A DNA stretch of 62,511 nt. It comes from Algoriphagus sp. (GTDB taxonomy: Bacteria > Bacteroidota > Bacteroidia > Cytophagales > Cyclobacteriaceae). How positions within the stretch are numbered: the stretch's first letter is position 1; each line of letters starts with the position of its first letter. The position numbers and the translations under genes were made by a program. This document shows positions 19,794 through 27,181 of this stretch, one piece after another. A model generated the notes under the pieces. It had not been told where the DNA came from. It saw only the letters and a program-made list of their open reading frames with translations, and searched no databases. The DNA is taken from contig NZ_JAQWXX010000012.1 in assembly GCF_029254265.1 (NCBI RefSeq), positions 1 to 62,511 on the forward strand. Reading direction: 5' to 3'.

Positions 19794-20387
19794 CTAATTA
19801 TCCTTTGGATAAGGATTGTTTCTATACTTTGAATCACAAGAGTCAGAGCTCACATCGCTTTGATCTGCAGAGTTCCACACGATATGCATGCAAGCTTGCG
19901 TGCTTTCATTTTTCCAATATTCCGTACTTCGGCCAGGAGCGATATCCTGAATCCAATACGAGACTACAAGTCCCTTATCTTTTAGTTTTTGGCGCTCCTT
20001 TTCTATGGCCGCAGAATTTGCTGGTGCTGCTCCATCGTGGTAGGCATCCATTACCTTATGAGATGCTTCTATCCCAGCCTTACATTTCCCTTCATCGCCG
20101 GCTGTCACTTCGGTAACCACATGATCACCCTTTTTTTCAAAGGAAACCGAGAGACAACTATTCTCCTTTGCATTGTACCAAAGTTGTTGTTTTTTAAACA
20201 GGGAAGAACCTGCGATTTCGAAGCCTCGTTCGGCAAGAAGATTCTCAGCTTCTTCCAATTTTATACCTACCAAGTCGTTTTGAGAAGATTGGCCGAAGGA
20301 AAGCAATGGAATCAATAGGAACACTAGGCTAGCTAAAGCCCAATTTCTAAAAAAGGATGGCATGTTTATATGTGTTAGCTTTTTCAT
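19794..20387 (-). CDS. Secreted protein of unknown function with a PASTA-like segment
   Basis: I do not recognise this 197-aa protein. The signal peptide is probably within residues 1-32 (WALASLVFLLIPLLSFGQ); the ATG at codon 9 (MPSFF) is a possible alternative start. The mature protein begins NDLVGIKLEEAENLLAERGF, which resembles a PASTA repeat in its hydrophobic and Gly pattern. Two short similar units follow, each ending in a Cys-containing strand (ENSCLSVSFEKKGDHVVTEV and TQACMHIVWNSADQSDV), so an internal duplication is possible. It has six cysteines in the mature part, which suits disulphides in the periplasm. The neighbours are unrelated small envelope genes. Confidence 0.6.
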   Translation of the reverse strand: MKKLTHINMPSFFRNWALASLVFLLIPLLSFGQSSQNDLVGIKLEEAENLLAERGFEIAGSSLFKKQQLWYNAKENSCLSVSFEKKGDHVVTEVTAGDEGKCKAGIEASHKVMDAYHDGAAPANSAAIEKERQKLKDKGLVVSYWIQDIAPGRSTEYWKNESTQACMHIVWNSADQSDVSSDSCDSKYRNNPYPKDN

Positions 20388-20486
20388 TTTGATTATTGTT
20401 AGTGTTTAGAGTAAATGTTAAATGCTGCTTTTCTAAATAGAGAATACTGTAAACCATATCATTTAATTTTTCAAGGACTTGCCTAT

Positions 20487-21062
20487 TCAAAATTTGAAAA
20501 ACTCAAGTTGTTCCCAATCCAGAATTTTTAGTGAGTTATCCAAATTACCTGAATAAACATCCAAGGTTGAAGGGTTTGATGGATAAGAATTACTTTCAAA
20601 TGATACTTTTCTGTAGGATTTATTACTGTACAAAATCAGATCTCTCCATTCGTTCGTTTCTTCAGTGCTGATGTAAAGCGGAAAGTCTATTACGGTAAAT
20701 CGAGTAATGACATTTCCTTGATTTGAGAGTAAAAACATCGTACACCCTCCGGAACCACAGAAATATGGTCCTGTAAGTCCAACAAAAATTTCTTTTTTGC
20801 CATCACCATTCAAATCAAATTGCTCATACTTAAACTTTCGACTTATAGTATCTATCCACTCCTTTTCTAAATCTTCTTTGAATTGATCCTTTAAGGTCAT
20901 CCCAATTAACCGGGTAATATTTTCCTGATCATCCTGAGTATAGGGCATTGTTGATATACCATCCTGAGAAGCAATTTGGTCAGTTACTACTTTAGTAGAA
21001 GTTTGATTTTGGCAGGAAGTTATCCACAAGCCAAGGCACATGGAAATAAATAAATTTTTCAT
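20487..21062 (-). CDS. Hypothetical lipoprotein with an EF-hand-like calcium loop
   Basis: A 191-aa protein with an SPII signal, MKNLFISMCLGLWITSC, with the lipobox Cys at 17. The region FDLNGDGKKEIFV is a D-x-N-x-D-G calcium-binding-like loop as found in dockerin or VCBS/FG-GAP proteins, followed by GPYFCGSGGCTMFLLS. No known enzyme motif is visible. It stands alone; a 10-bp perfect hairpin (21075-21104) lies just upstream of the start. The function is unknown; membrane-anchored localisation is well supported. Confidence 0.62.
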   Translation of the reverse strand: MKNLFISMCLGLWITSCQNQTSTKVVTDQIASQDGISTMPYTQDDQENITRLIGMTLKDQFKEDLEKEWIDTISRKFKYEQFDLNGDGKKEIFVGLTGPYFCGSGGCTMFLLSNQGNVITRFTVIDFPLYISTEETNEWRDLILYSNKSYRKVSFESNSYPSNPSTLDVYSGNLDNSLKILDWEQLEFFKF

Positions 21063-21074
21063 AGCGTTATAAAC

Positions 21075-21104
21075 ACCTAAAGCCCGAATAATCAGGCTTT
21101 AGGT
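21075..21104. other. Perfect 10-bp hairpin before the lipoprotein gene
   Basis: The arms ACCTAAAGCC and GGCTTTAGGT have a ten-base loop, 13-42 bases upstream of the lipoprotein start and downstream of the beta-barrel gene (both minus strand). No T run follows on the minus strand, so it is a weak terminator for the upstream gene or a leader hairpin. Confidence 0.5.
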
Positions 21105-21136
21105 AAGTTTGGCGGTCAATTTTTTTCTTTAGTCTA

Positions 21137-21697
21137 TTAAAATCTCAGACCTGCAGTAAGGAAAAACCCTCTACCATTTCCAAGGTCAATTTGAGTAACA
21201 TCAGCCTGAATGTTGGACAAAGACCATTGGTAGGAAGCGTCTAGGTAGAAGATGGCTATGTCTAAACCTGCGCCCGCAAATATGCCCACCTGTGGAGATT
21301 GAATATCATCGTCATCAGTATTATTCATGACAAAAAAACCAGAGGCTCCACCAAAAACTCGAAGTCCAGCTACAGAATCAGCATTCCCCAATACATCTAA
21401 GCCAACCGCTAAAGGAACCCTAATGCCGCTGTGACTCCCATCAATTGCTGCTCCCGGATCATTCGAGGTGAAGCTGAAAGAAGACTTCTGATAGAAAACA
21501 CCTGGCTCAAAGTAAAACTTTTCTCCAAATGCAACGCTCGCTCCGACTTGCCACCCAGTCTCTCCAGAGACTGAAATTCCATCACCTGCTGATAAACTTG
21601 TAGTGTTAAAACCTACACCAGGTTTAATCTGAGTTTGGGCATGTACGCAAAAAACTGTTAGGCTAAGAGCAACAGTTAAAATCCATAATTTTTTCAT
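21137..21697 (-). CDS. Small outer membrane beta-barrel (porin-family) protein
   Basis: A 186-aa protein when started at the ATG at 21697, codon 13 of the longest frame, which gives the signal MKKLWILTVALSLTVFCVHAQ. The mature part is an eight-stranded OMP_b-brl-type barrel: GWQVGASVAFGEKFYFEPGV, GIRVPLAVGLDVLG and VGIFAGAGLDIAIFYLDASYQW, with a C-terminal aromatic residue (FFLTAGLRF). It is divergent from the membrane AraC-type regulator at 21830, and the shared 132-base region has four GTTATTT words, so it is a good candidate for that regulator's target (inference). Confidence 0.8.
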   Translation of the reverse strand: MKKLWILTVALSLTVFCVHAQTQIKPGVGFNTTSLSAGDGISVSGETGWQVGASVAFGEKFYFEPGVFYQKSSFSFTSNDPGAAIDGSHSGIRVPLAVGLDVLGNADSVAGLRVFGGASGFFVMNNTDDDDIQSPQVGIFAGAGLDIAIFYLDASYQWSLSNIQADVTQIDLGNGRGFFLTAGLRF

Positions 21698-21738
21698 AAT
21701 GAATGGTTTAAAATTGAATTGGAATTTCGTCAATCCAG

Positions 21739-21821
21739 AAATAACAGATGTTTTTTTCTATATTTTAAAAATAACAGTTCCAGTTTTTTTTTATTAAAAG
21801 CGTTATTTTAGTTTGTTATTT
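21739..21821. promoter_or_regulatory. Four GTTATTT/AAATAAC words in the divergent regulator-barrel promoter region
   Basis: AAATAACAG occurs twice, at 21739 and 21769, exactly 30 bases apart. GTTATTT, the inverse, occurs at 21802 and 21815, 13 bases apart, just before the regulator start at 21830. The two pairs point toward each other, which is a plausible layout for an autoregulated AraC-type operator. The motif assignment is inference. Confidence 0.45.
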
Positions 21822-21829
21822 CTTAAGAT

Positions 21830-23443
21830 ATGAAGACATTCATTATATTTTTTCTACTCAGATTTACACTACTTCCTGTTTTTTCACAGGACACATTATT
21901 TGTGAACAAACACCATTTCAATAGCCCAGTTCAAAATACTTTTGCAGCAAAAGAGACAATTTTTGCAAAAACAACTACTGAATTGTTCAAATTAGATAAC
22001 AAAGAGTGGGTTCCAATTGATGAGGATTTTTCAAAGCCCTATGTGTTTTATAAAGAAAATTTTTACGAATCTGACTTTATCCCCAAATCTGAATTATTTG
22101 AAATAAGCTCCATGAAACAACTTATACCACAAAAAGGGAAGTTCATTGCAACTGCTGCAAGAGCTGGTTCAAGATTTTTTGTAGCCAGTGGAAGCGAATT
22201 ATTCGAATACGAGATTAGGGATCACTATACGCGTTCTTACTTCAATATGTCCATCCGTGATATTTATATAGAAGATAGATTAAAGGTCATTTCAACCTAT
22301 TCGGGTATATATGTAAATGATTCCATCTTACTGAATAATCCAAATTACTCCAATGGTCCACTTGTAAAAATAGACTCTTCTTACTTTTTGGTTTGGGACG
22401 AGATAAGCAAATTTTATCCTCCAGACTCTTCCAGAGTGATTCCAAACGGGACTAGTTTATTTGCAGGAAAAGCCAGAAAACTAATTCCCTGGAATGACCA
22501 TACTATTGCTCTTCATACACAATTAGTATCCAAAGTACTTCCCGAATTTGAACTCCAGCCTATTCATCAGGGATTAGAATATTTGGATTTAGAAGTATAT
22601 CAGGATGACCTCATCTTTTCAACTTTTCAAGGGCTTTGTCTGAGATGGGACGGAACGAAAGTCGATACATTAGCTAAAATCCCATCTAGGATACGAGATC
22701 TCTTTGCCATTGGGAATAGACTTTTATTGGCTTCTGACCTTGGGGTTTATGAGTTAAATAATGGTGAGCAAAACAGTCTAAAGAAAATTGCTAATACCCT
22801 AAATAGCGTAATGACTACTTTTGATGATTTCGGAAATCTTTGGATAGCAACAGAAAATGGTCTTTATATTCTTACTCCAAATTATCCAGATCCCATTGTT
22901 ATTATTCCTAATGTAGAATTTAATAGGGAAGCGTTATTACTTTCCGGAGAATTGCTTTATGTAGGCGCAGTAGATGGATTATATACACTAAATACTTATG
23001 AAATTGAAAAATCCTACTTACCAAATCTTCTTAGCTCAGTGAAAATCCCTTTACAGGAGAGGAAGTCTATTTGGGTAATTGCTGGTTTTATTGCCTTATC
23101 CCTATTGTTGACATGGTATTATTTCTCCTCAAGAATACCTAAAGAAAGCATATTTAGCTCAAGGCTATCCAATAAAAATGAATTGGACCTAAATGATTTG
23201 GAAACCCAAATCCTAGAACAAAGAATATTTACGGTGGAAAATTTAGCTGAGTATCTGGAAACAAATCCCGTTCAGTTAAATAGAAATTTTAAGAAGATGG
23301 GCACTACTCCCGGCAAATTTCTGAAAAAAGTAAAGTTAAAGCAGGCGCAAGAATTCCATAAATCAGGTTTGTCATTAGAGGAAATTGCATCCAAAATTGG
23401 TTACTCAGTTAAATTCTTAAAAAATGAATTAAATATAGATTAG
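21830..23443 (+). CDS. Membrane-spanning AraC-type one-component regulator with sensor domain
   Basis: A 537-aa protein with an unusual build. Residues 1-19 are a signal (FIIFFLLRFTLLPVFSQ). Residues about 20-400 are a periplasmic domain rich in short hydrophobic strands, reminiscent of the Y_Y_Y/regulator propeller of hybrid two-component systems (GTSLFAG, DLFAIGNRLLLASDLGVYEL, FGNLWIATENGLYIL). One transmembrane helix lies at about 413-431 (IWVIAGFIALSLLLTWYYF). The cytoplasmic tail (about 447-537) is a HTH_AraC domain (VENLAEYLETNPVQLNRNF, then FLKKVKLKQAQEFHKSGLSLEEIASKIGYS). No histidine kinase or receiver is present. The protein stops inside the second helix-turn-helix, earlier than usual, so DNA binding may be altered. 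It is divergent from a small beta-barrel gene. Confidence 0.75.
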   Translation: MKTFIIFFLLRFTLLPVFSQDTLFVNKHHFNSPVQNTFAAKETIFAKTTTELFKLDNKEWVPIDEDFSKPYVFYKENFYESDFIPKSELFEISSMKQLIPQKGKFIATAARAGSRFFVASGSELFEYEIRDHYTRSYFNMSIRDIYIEDRLKVISTYSGIYVNDSILLNNPNYSNGPLVKIDSSYFLVWDEISKFYPPDSSRVIPNGTSLFAGKARKLIPWNDHTIALHTQLVSKVLPEFELQPIHQGLEYLDLEVYQDDLIFSTFQGLCLRWDGTKVDTLAKIPSRIRDLFAIGNRLLLASDLGVYELNNGEQNSLKKIANTLNSVMTTFDDFGNLWIATENGLYILTPNYPDPIVIIPNVEFNREALLLSGELLYVGAVDGLYTLNTYEIEKSYLPNLLSSVKIPLQERKSIWVIAGFIALSLLLTWYYFSSRIPKESIFSSRLSNKNELDLNDLETQILEQRIFTVENLAEYLETNPVQLNRNFKKMGTTPGKFLKKVKLKQAQEFHKSGLSLEEIASKIGYSVKFLKNELNID

Positions 23444-23592
23444 GTGTCTAAAATAGAACAAAAGCACATCTGCTTCTTCCATAGATGATTTTATCCTAGG
23501 AGAAAACCTTATATCGATCCTCTTATATTGGCTCATTGGCAATTTTTCAAGAATGATTATCCAAATATTTATTTAAACATTAGAGTTGGCCA

Positions 23593-23635
23593 AATAAATA
23601 GCTCCTGTAGTCAGCAGAAGCTATTTATTGTTTTT
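23593..23635 (+). terminator. Candidate terminator downstream of the AraC-type regulator
   Basis: The arms AATAAATAGCT and AGCTATTTATT enclose a 15-base loop with a minor CTG/CAG stem, followed by a short T run. It lies about 150 bases after the regulator stop and before the convergent double-OmpA gene, so it may serve the plus strand only. Confidence 0.6.
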
Positions 23636-23679
23636 CAAGGATTTTAAGTTTTTAAAAAAACCCTATTATTCCATAGTAT

Positions 23680-26094
23680 CTACTTTTTTCTTCCTACCGG
23701 AGTAGAACTATGAATTTTCCCGAGTTTCAGCTCAGTGCGGCGGTTCAGCTGGTGCATCGCCTCGGTGCAGGTCACTGCATTGCAGTCATGGACCGGTTGA
23801 GTCTCTCCAAACCATTCGTAATCCATCCTGTTCTCCTCGACTCCACGCTTCTTCAGGTACTCCATCACCACTTCGCTCCGCTTCTCGGACAGCTTCTCGT
23901 TGTAATCATTGCTACCTCTTTGGTCGGTATGACCTCCGATGAATAGCATCAAGTTTGGCATTCTGTTAAGCATCACAGCCGTTCTTTCCAGTTCAAGCTT
24001 ATCTGCTGATCTGAGCATGCTCTTGTCAAAATCAAAATAGATCGTCGGGATCGCTCTCAACTCCTTCTGAATCAAATCCATGATCGCTTCAGGGTTACAA
24101 TAGTCCAGATTCTTCAACTCCTCAGGAATTTCATAACTCTTGCTCGGATCAGGGAAGGCCTCAAGTAATAATTCTGATCTTCTGTTTAGCTGATGAGCTG
24201 ACTCTGAACATGGCTTACCGTTTCCGCAATCATTCACCAGGTTCTGCTCTCCAAACCACTCCAGGCGAATTCGATCCGCAGAGATGTTGTGCTGGGCCAT
24301 GTACTCGGTCACTGCCTTGGCCCGGTCATTGGACAGACGGATGTTGTACTCGTCACTAGCTCTGGAGTCGGTATGCGAGGATACCAAAAGATCCAAGAAT
24401 GTGTACTGGTTCATCAACTGTCCCAACTTGTCCAAAGCTGGCTTTGCATCGTCTCTTATCTTAAACTTGTCCAGGTCATAATAAATAATGTCAACATACA
24501 CCGGCAACTGATACGGGATCGGAATCAACTTATATTCCCGCTTGATCGTGTCTCCTTCAAAGCCTTTCGTGCTGATTGCATCGTCAGTTACACTGAAATA
24601 ACCTGGCTTACTTATCGTGATATTAAAATCACTCTCCGGCTCCAGCTCTGAGCGAAGCGTACCATCTCCATTTCTATAGGTCTGTACCGTTCCTCCCTGG
24701 GTCTTGTCAGTCAGCGTAGCCAAATAACTATCACTGATAATCAAACCCTCACAGTCGATCACTCTTGCCAAAAAGGCTTTGTATAAATCAGCAATCTGGT
24801 ACAGGTCATCCAATCCCACTCCACCTTTACGATTGGAAGAAAGATAAATTTCTTTATTGTCTAACTCCCTATATGCAAAGTCATCTGCGATCGAGTTGAT
24901 CGGTGTACCCATGTTTTTCACATTGCTGAATGCTGTTTCGCTGTAGTCTGCCACAAACACGTCCATACTTCCCATGCCTTTGTGGCCCGTGGAACTGAAG
25001 TAGAACTTATTGCCTCTTCTAAACGCATGGCTCTCATCACCTGCGGTGTTGACCTCTGGGCCTAGATTGATTGCCGGTCCAAAGGTCATATTCTCATCGT
25101 ATTCGGCATAGTACAAGTCATAGCCTCCCATAGCAAGTGAATCAGGCATATCAGAGGTGAAGTACAATCGCTTTGCTTCTTCATCCACAAAGGGATGCAT
25201 CACGGAGTAGCCCGTCGAATCATTAAACGGCACCGGATAGAATCCTTCAAGCTGGCCGGATTCATTTAAGGTGCTGTAATAGATCTCCGGACTGACTTCC
25301 ACGTTTCTATTTTTCTTCTCTTTGGTGATCCCGCGGGTCACCGAGTAAAACATCAGACCTGCCTCCTTTGCATAGTATGGATCTCCGAAGTTGTAGGTAT
25401 TCGGTACATTCGAGATCATCTCGCTTATAACTCCGGTGCTGTCCTGCCTGTAGACACTAAAGTATTCTCTACCAGTATTGTCTTGCTTGGCTTCACTGAA
25501 AATTTTGTTCCGTCCATCGATTCGAATCCCAGGCATCTTATCTACAAACTCTCCACCTCGATCCGAGGTGAAGTACACATTCCCATTTGCATCTTTGACA
25601 TAAGTAAAATCTGAACCTTCAGAGTTTAACGCGCTCATCGGCTCCAGTTTTACTTTTCTCAGTCCAGGGATCGGGGTATAAAATGGTCTTTTTGCCAATA
25701 ACTCTTGAACTGCCGCACTATCTGCAGAACTGTATTCCTTTGCTGTAAGTAAGGCTTTCGCCTCATTCAGATTGCCACTTAGTTCTGCCGAACGTAAGAA
25801 ACTTGCATATACTTTTGGACTTGTTTCCTCATAGCCTATTGCAGTTTTCCACCACATATATGAGTTGTCATAGTCCCGTAACTCATCGTAGCTTTCTGCT
25901 ACTTTTGTGGCAGTCTCCATCTTGGGCTTCTTCGCGTAGGCTTGCTGGTACAATGTTGAGGCTGTCTTGTAATTCTTCTCTACCTTCATCAACGAATCCG
26001 CATATCGGATCTTATTTTTCTGAGCTTGCGTGATTCCCACTGATCCAAAGATCAGCACTGCACTCAGTATGACTTGTGTTGCTATCTTTTTCAT
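23680..26094 (-). CDS. OmpA-family protein with two tandem OmpA C-terminal domains (PorP-associated)
   Basis: An 804-aa secreted envelope protein. I chose the ATG at 26094 (MKKIATQVILSAVLIFGSVG), since the track start at 26106 overlaps the PorP stop. An N-terminal TPR-like region (about 30-130) is followed by a WD40-like beta-propeller (about 150-480, with repeats such as RDDLYQIADLY). Two OmpA peptidoglycan-binding domains follow at about 538-645 and 690-793, each containing a TDxRxSxDYNxxLSxxRA-like motif (SHTDSRASDEYNIRLSNDRA and GHTDQRGSNDYNEKLSEKRS). PorE-like proteins of type IX systems have this kind of build. It follows the PorP/SprF gene by two bases. A duplicated peptidoglycan-binding domain is less usual and may anchor a larger complex. 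Confidence 0.88.
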   Translation of the reverse strand: MKKIATQVILSAVLIFGSVGITQAQKNKIRYADSLMKVEKNYKTASTLYQQAYAKKPKMETATKVAESYDELRDYDNSYMWWKTAIGYEETSPKVYASFLRSAELSGNLNEAKALLTAKEYSSADSAAVQELLAKRPFYTPIPGLRKVKLEPMSALNSEGSDFTYVKDANGNVYFTSDRGGEFVDKMPGIRIDGRNKIFSEAKQDNTGREYFSVYRQDSTGVISEMISNVPNTYNFGDPYYAKEAGLMFYSVTRGITKEKKNRNVEVSPEIYYSTLNESGQLEGFYPVPFNDSTGYSVMHPFVDEEAKRLYFTSDMPDSLAMGGYDLYYAEYDENMTFGPAINLGPEVNTAGDESHAFRRGNKFYFSSTGHKGMGSMDVFVADYSETAFSNVKNMGTPINSIADDFAYRELDNKEIYLSSNRKGGVGLDDLYQIADLYKAFLARVIDCEGLIISDSYLATLTDKTQGGTVQTYRNGDGTLRSELEPESDFNITISKPGYFSVTDDAISTKGFEGDTIKREYKLIPIPYQLPVYVDIIYYDLDKFKIRDDAKPALDKLGQLMNQYTFLDLLVSSHTDSRASDEYNIRLSNDRAKAVTEYMAQHNISADRIRLEWFGEQNLVNDCGNGKPCSESAHQLNRRSELLLEAFPDPSKSYEIPEELKNLDYCNPEAIMDLIQKELRAIPTIYFDFDKSMLRSADKLELERTAVMLNRMPNLMLFIGGHTDQRGSNDYNEKLSEKRSEVVMEYLKKRGVEENRMDYEWFGETQPVHDCNAVTCTEAMHQLNRRTELKLGKIHSSTPVGRKK

Positions 26095-26096
26095 AA

Positions 26097-27071
26097 TCAG
26101 AACCATCTTTGATTTTTCATTACTGCTTTTCTAGGAATCATATAGAAGCCTACCGAAAGCTCATGAGAGTTATTTCGGTAGGCATTCAGTACGTTTAGGT
26201 TATGATCATAAGCATAACCAAGTCGCAAACGCTCTGTGGGGAAAATCTCTATAATCGCAGCTACAGCATTGCGCTTGTTCAGCCCTTCCTGCAAGTTGTC
26301 ATTCCAGATCTTCATATTGCTGCGATAACTTCCACCTACCCACAGTTGCTCCATAAATAAAAACATTGCGTTAATGTCGTAGTTCGTCGGAGCACCCTTC
26401 CCTTCCTTGATCAGAAAGCTCGGCTTGAACTTTACATTCGTAGACAGGTCAAACAGGTAGCCCGCCGTCAGGTAGTAGTGGAAGTCATGATAGGCTAACG
26501 CTACGTCTTCTTTCTCCAAGGCCTTCTTCCCGATCATATTATACACGCTGAAGCCTGCATAGAATCGGTCGTTGTGGAAAAATAACCCTGAATTCAAGTT
26601 TGGAGTCAACAGGTTGATACGACCCTCCGGTATCTCACTGTCCGGAAAATCATTCGGATCTAGCATGCTCCCGTCTATGGAGTACTGGGAGAATCCCGCA
26701 CTCACGCCCAAGCCCAACCAGCTACGCTCACCCGTCTGAATCCGGTACGCATAGGTCAACAACCCACCCGTCGTCTTGGCCGGTCCCAGGTTGTCACTCA
26801 TCAACGAGAATCCAAAACCCATTGTCCCTTCATTGGCGCTCAAGTCAGCTGTCACAGTGAATCTCTCAGGAGCTCCTGGGAAATTAACCCACTGACTCCG
26901 ATATGTACTCTGGATGTAGGGCTCCCCTTTGTAACCTGCATATCCCGGATTGATATGCAACCCATTGAAAATATACTGACTAAACTGGGGAAGCTGCTGT
27001 CCAAAAGTAGCCCCACTGACCAGTATGGTCAGTAGTAAGGCTAGTCCTGTGATTTTAAAAGTCGTTTTCAT
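26097..27071 (-). CDS. PorP/SprF family type IX secretion-associated outer membrane protein
   Basis: A 324-aa beta-barrel with signal MKTTFKITGLALLLTILVSG. The N-terminal motif PQFSQYIFNGLHINPGYAGYKG and the repeated ...SYRS... and WGF/GFSL patterns are characteristic of PorP/SprF proteins. In type IX secretion, SprF-like proteins are needed for delivery of specific large surface proteins such as SprB (family knowledge). Here the upstream gene encodes a type-B-sorting-domain protein that is the natural client, and the downstream gene is the double-OmpA protein. The three are most likely one operon. Confidence 0.9.
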   Translation of the reverse strand: MKTTFKITGLALLLTILVSGATFGQQLPQFSQYIFNGLHINPGYAGYKGEPYIQSTYRSQWVNFPGAPERFTVTADLSANEGTMGFGFSLMSDNLGPAKTTGGLLTYAYRIQTGERSWLGLGVSAGFSQYSIDGSMLDPNDFPDSEIPEGRINLLTPNLNSGLFFHNDRFYAGFSVYNMIGKKALEKEDVALAYHDFHYYLTAGYLFDLSTNVKFKPSFLIKEGKGAPTNYDINAMFLFMEQLWVGGSYRSNMKIWNDNLQEGLNKRNAVAAIIEIFPTERLRLGYAYDHNLNVLNAYRNNSHELSVGFYMIPRKAVMKNQRWF

Positions 27072-27181
27072 GCTTTTATGATTTTATTTTCAATGGCTGC
27101 ATGGAATCTCGCTCGGCGGTTCAACTTTTCACTAAGTGGCGGTTGAGCTTTGCTCGATTTCATATCGCTTCGATTTTATTC

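Noticed and set aside
21830..23443. Hybrid two-component system
   Set aside because: There is a propeller-like sensor part and an AraC HTH, but no histidine kinase or receiver between them.
27101..27181. GGCGGTT repeated twice as a terminator or IS remnant
   Set aside because: Only two short copies occur with a weak wobble stem and no T run; it may be chance.
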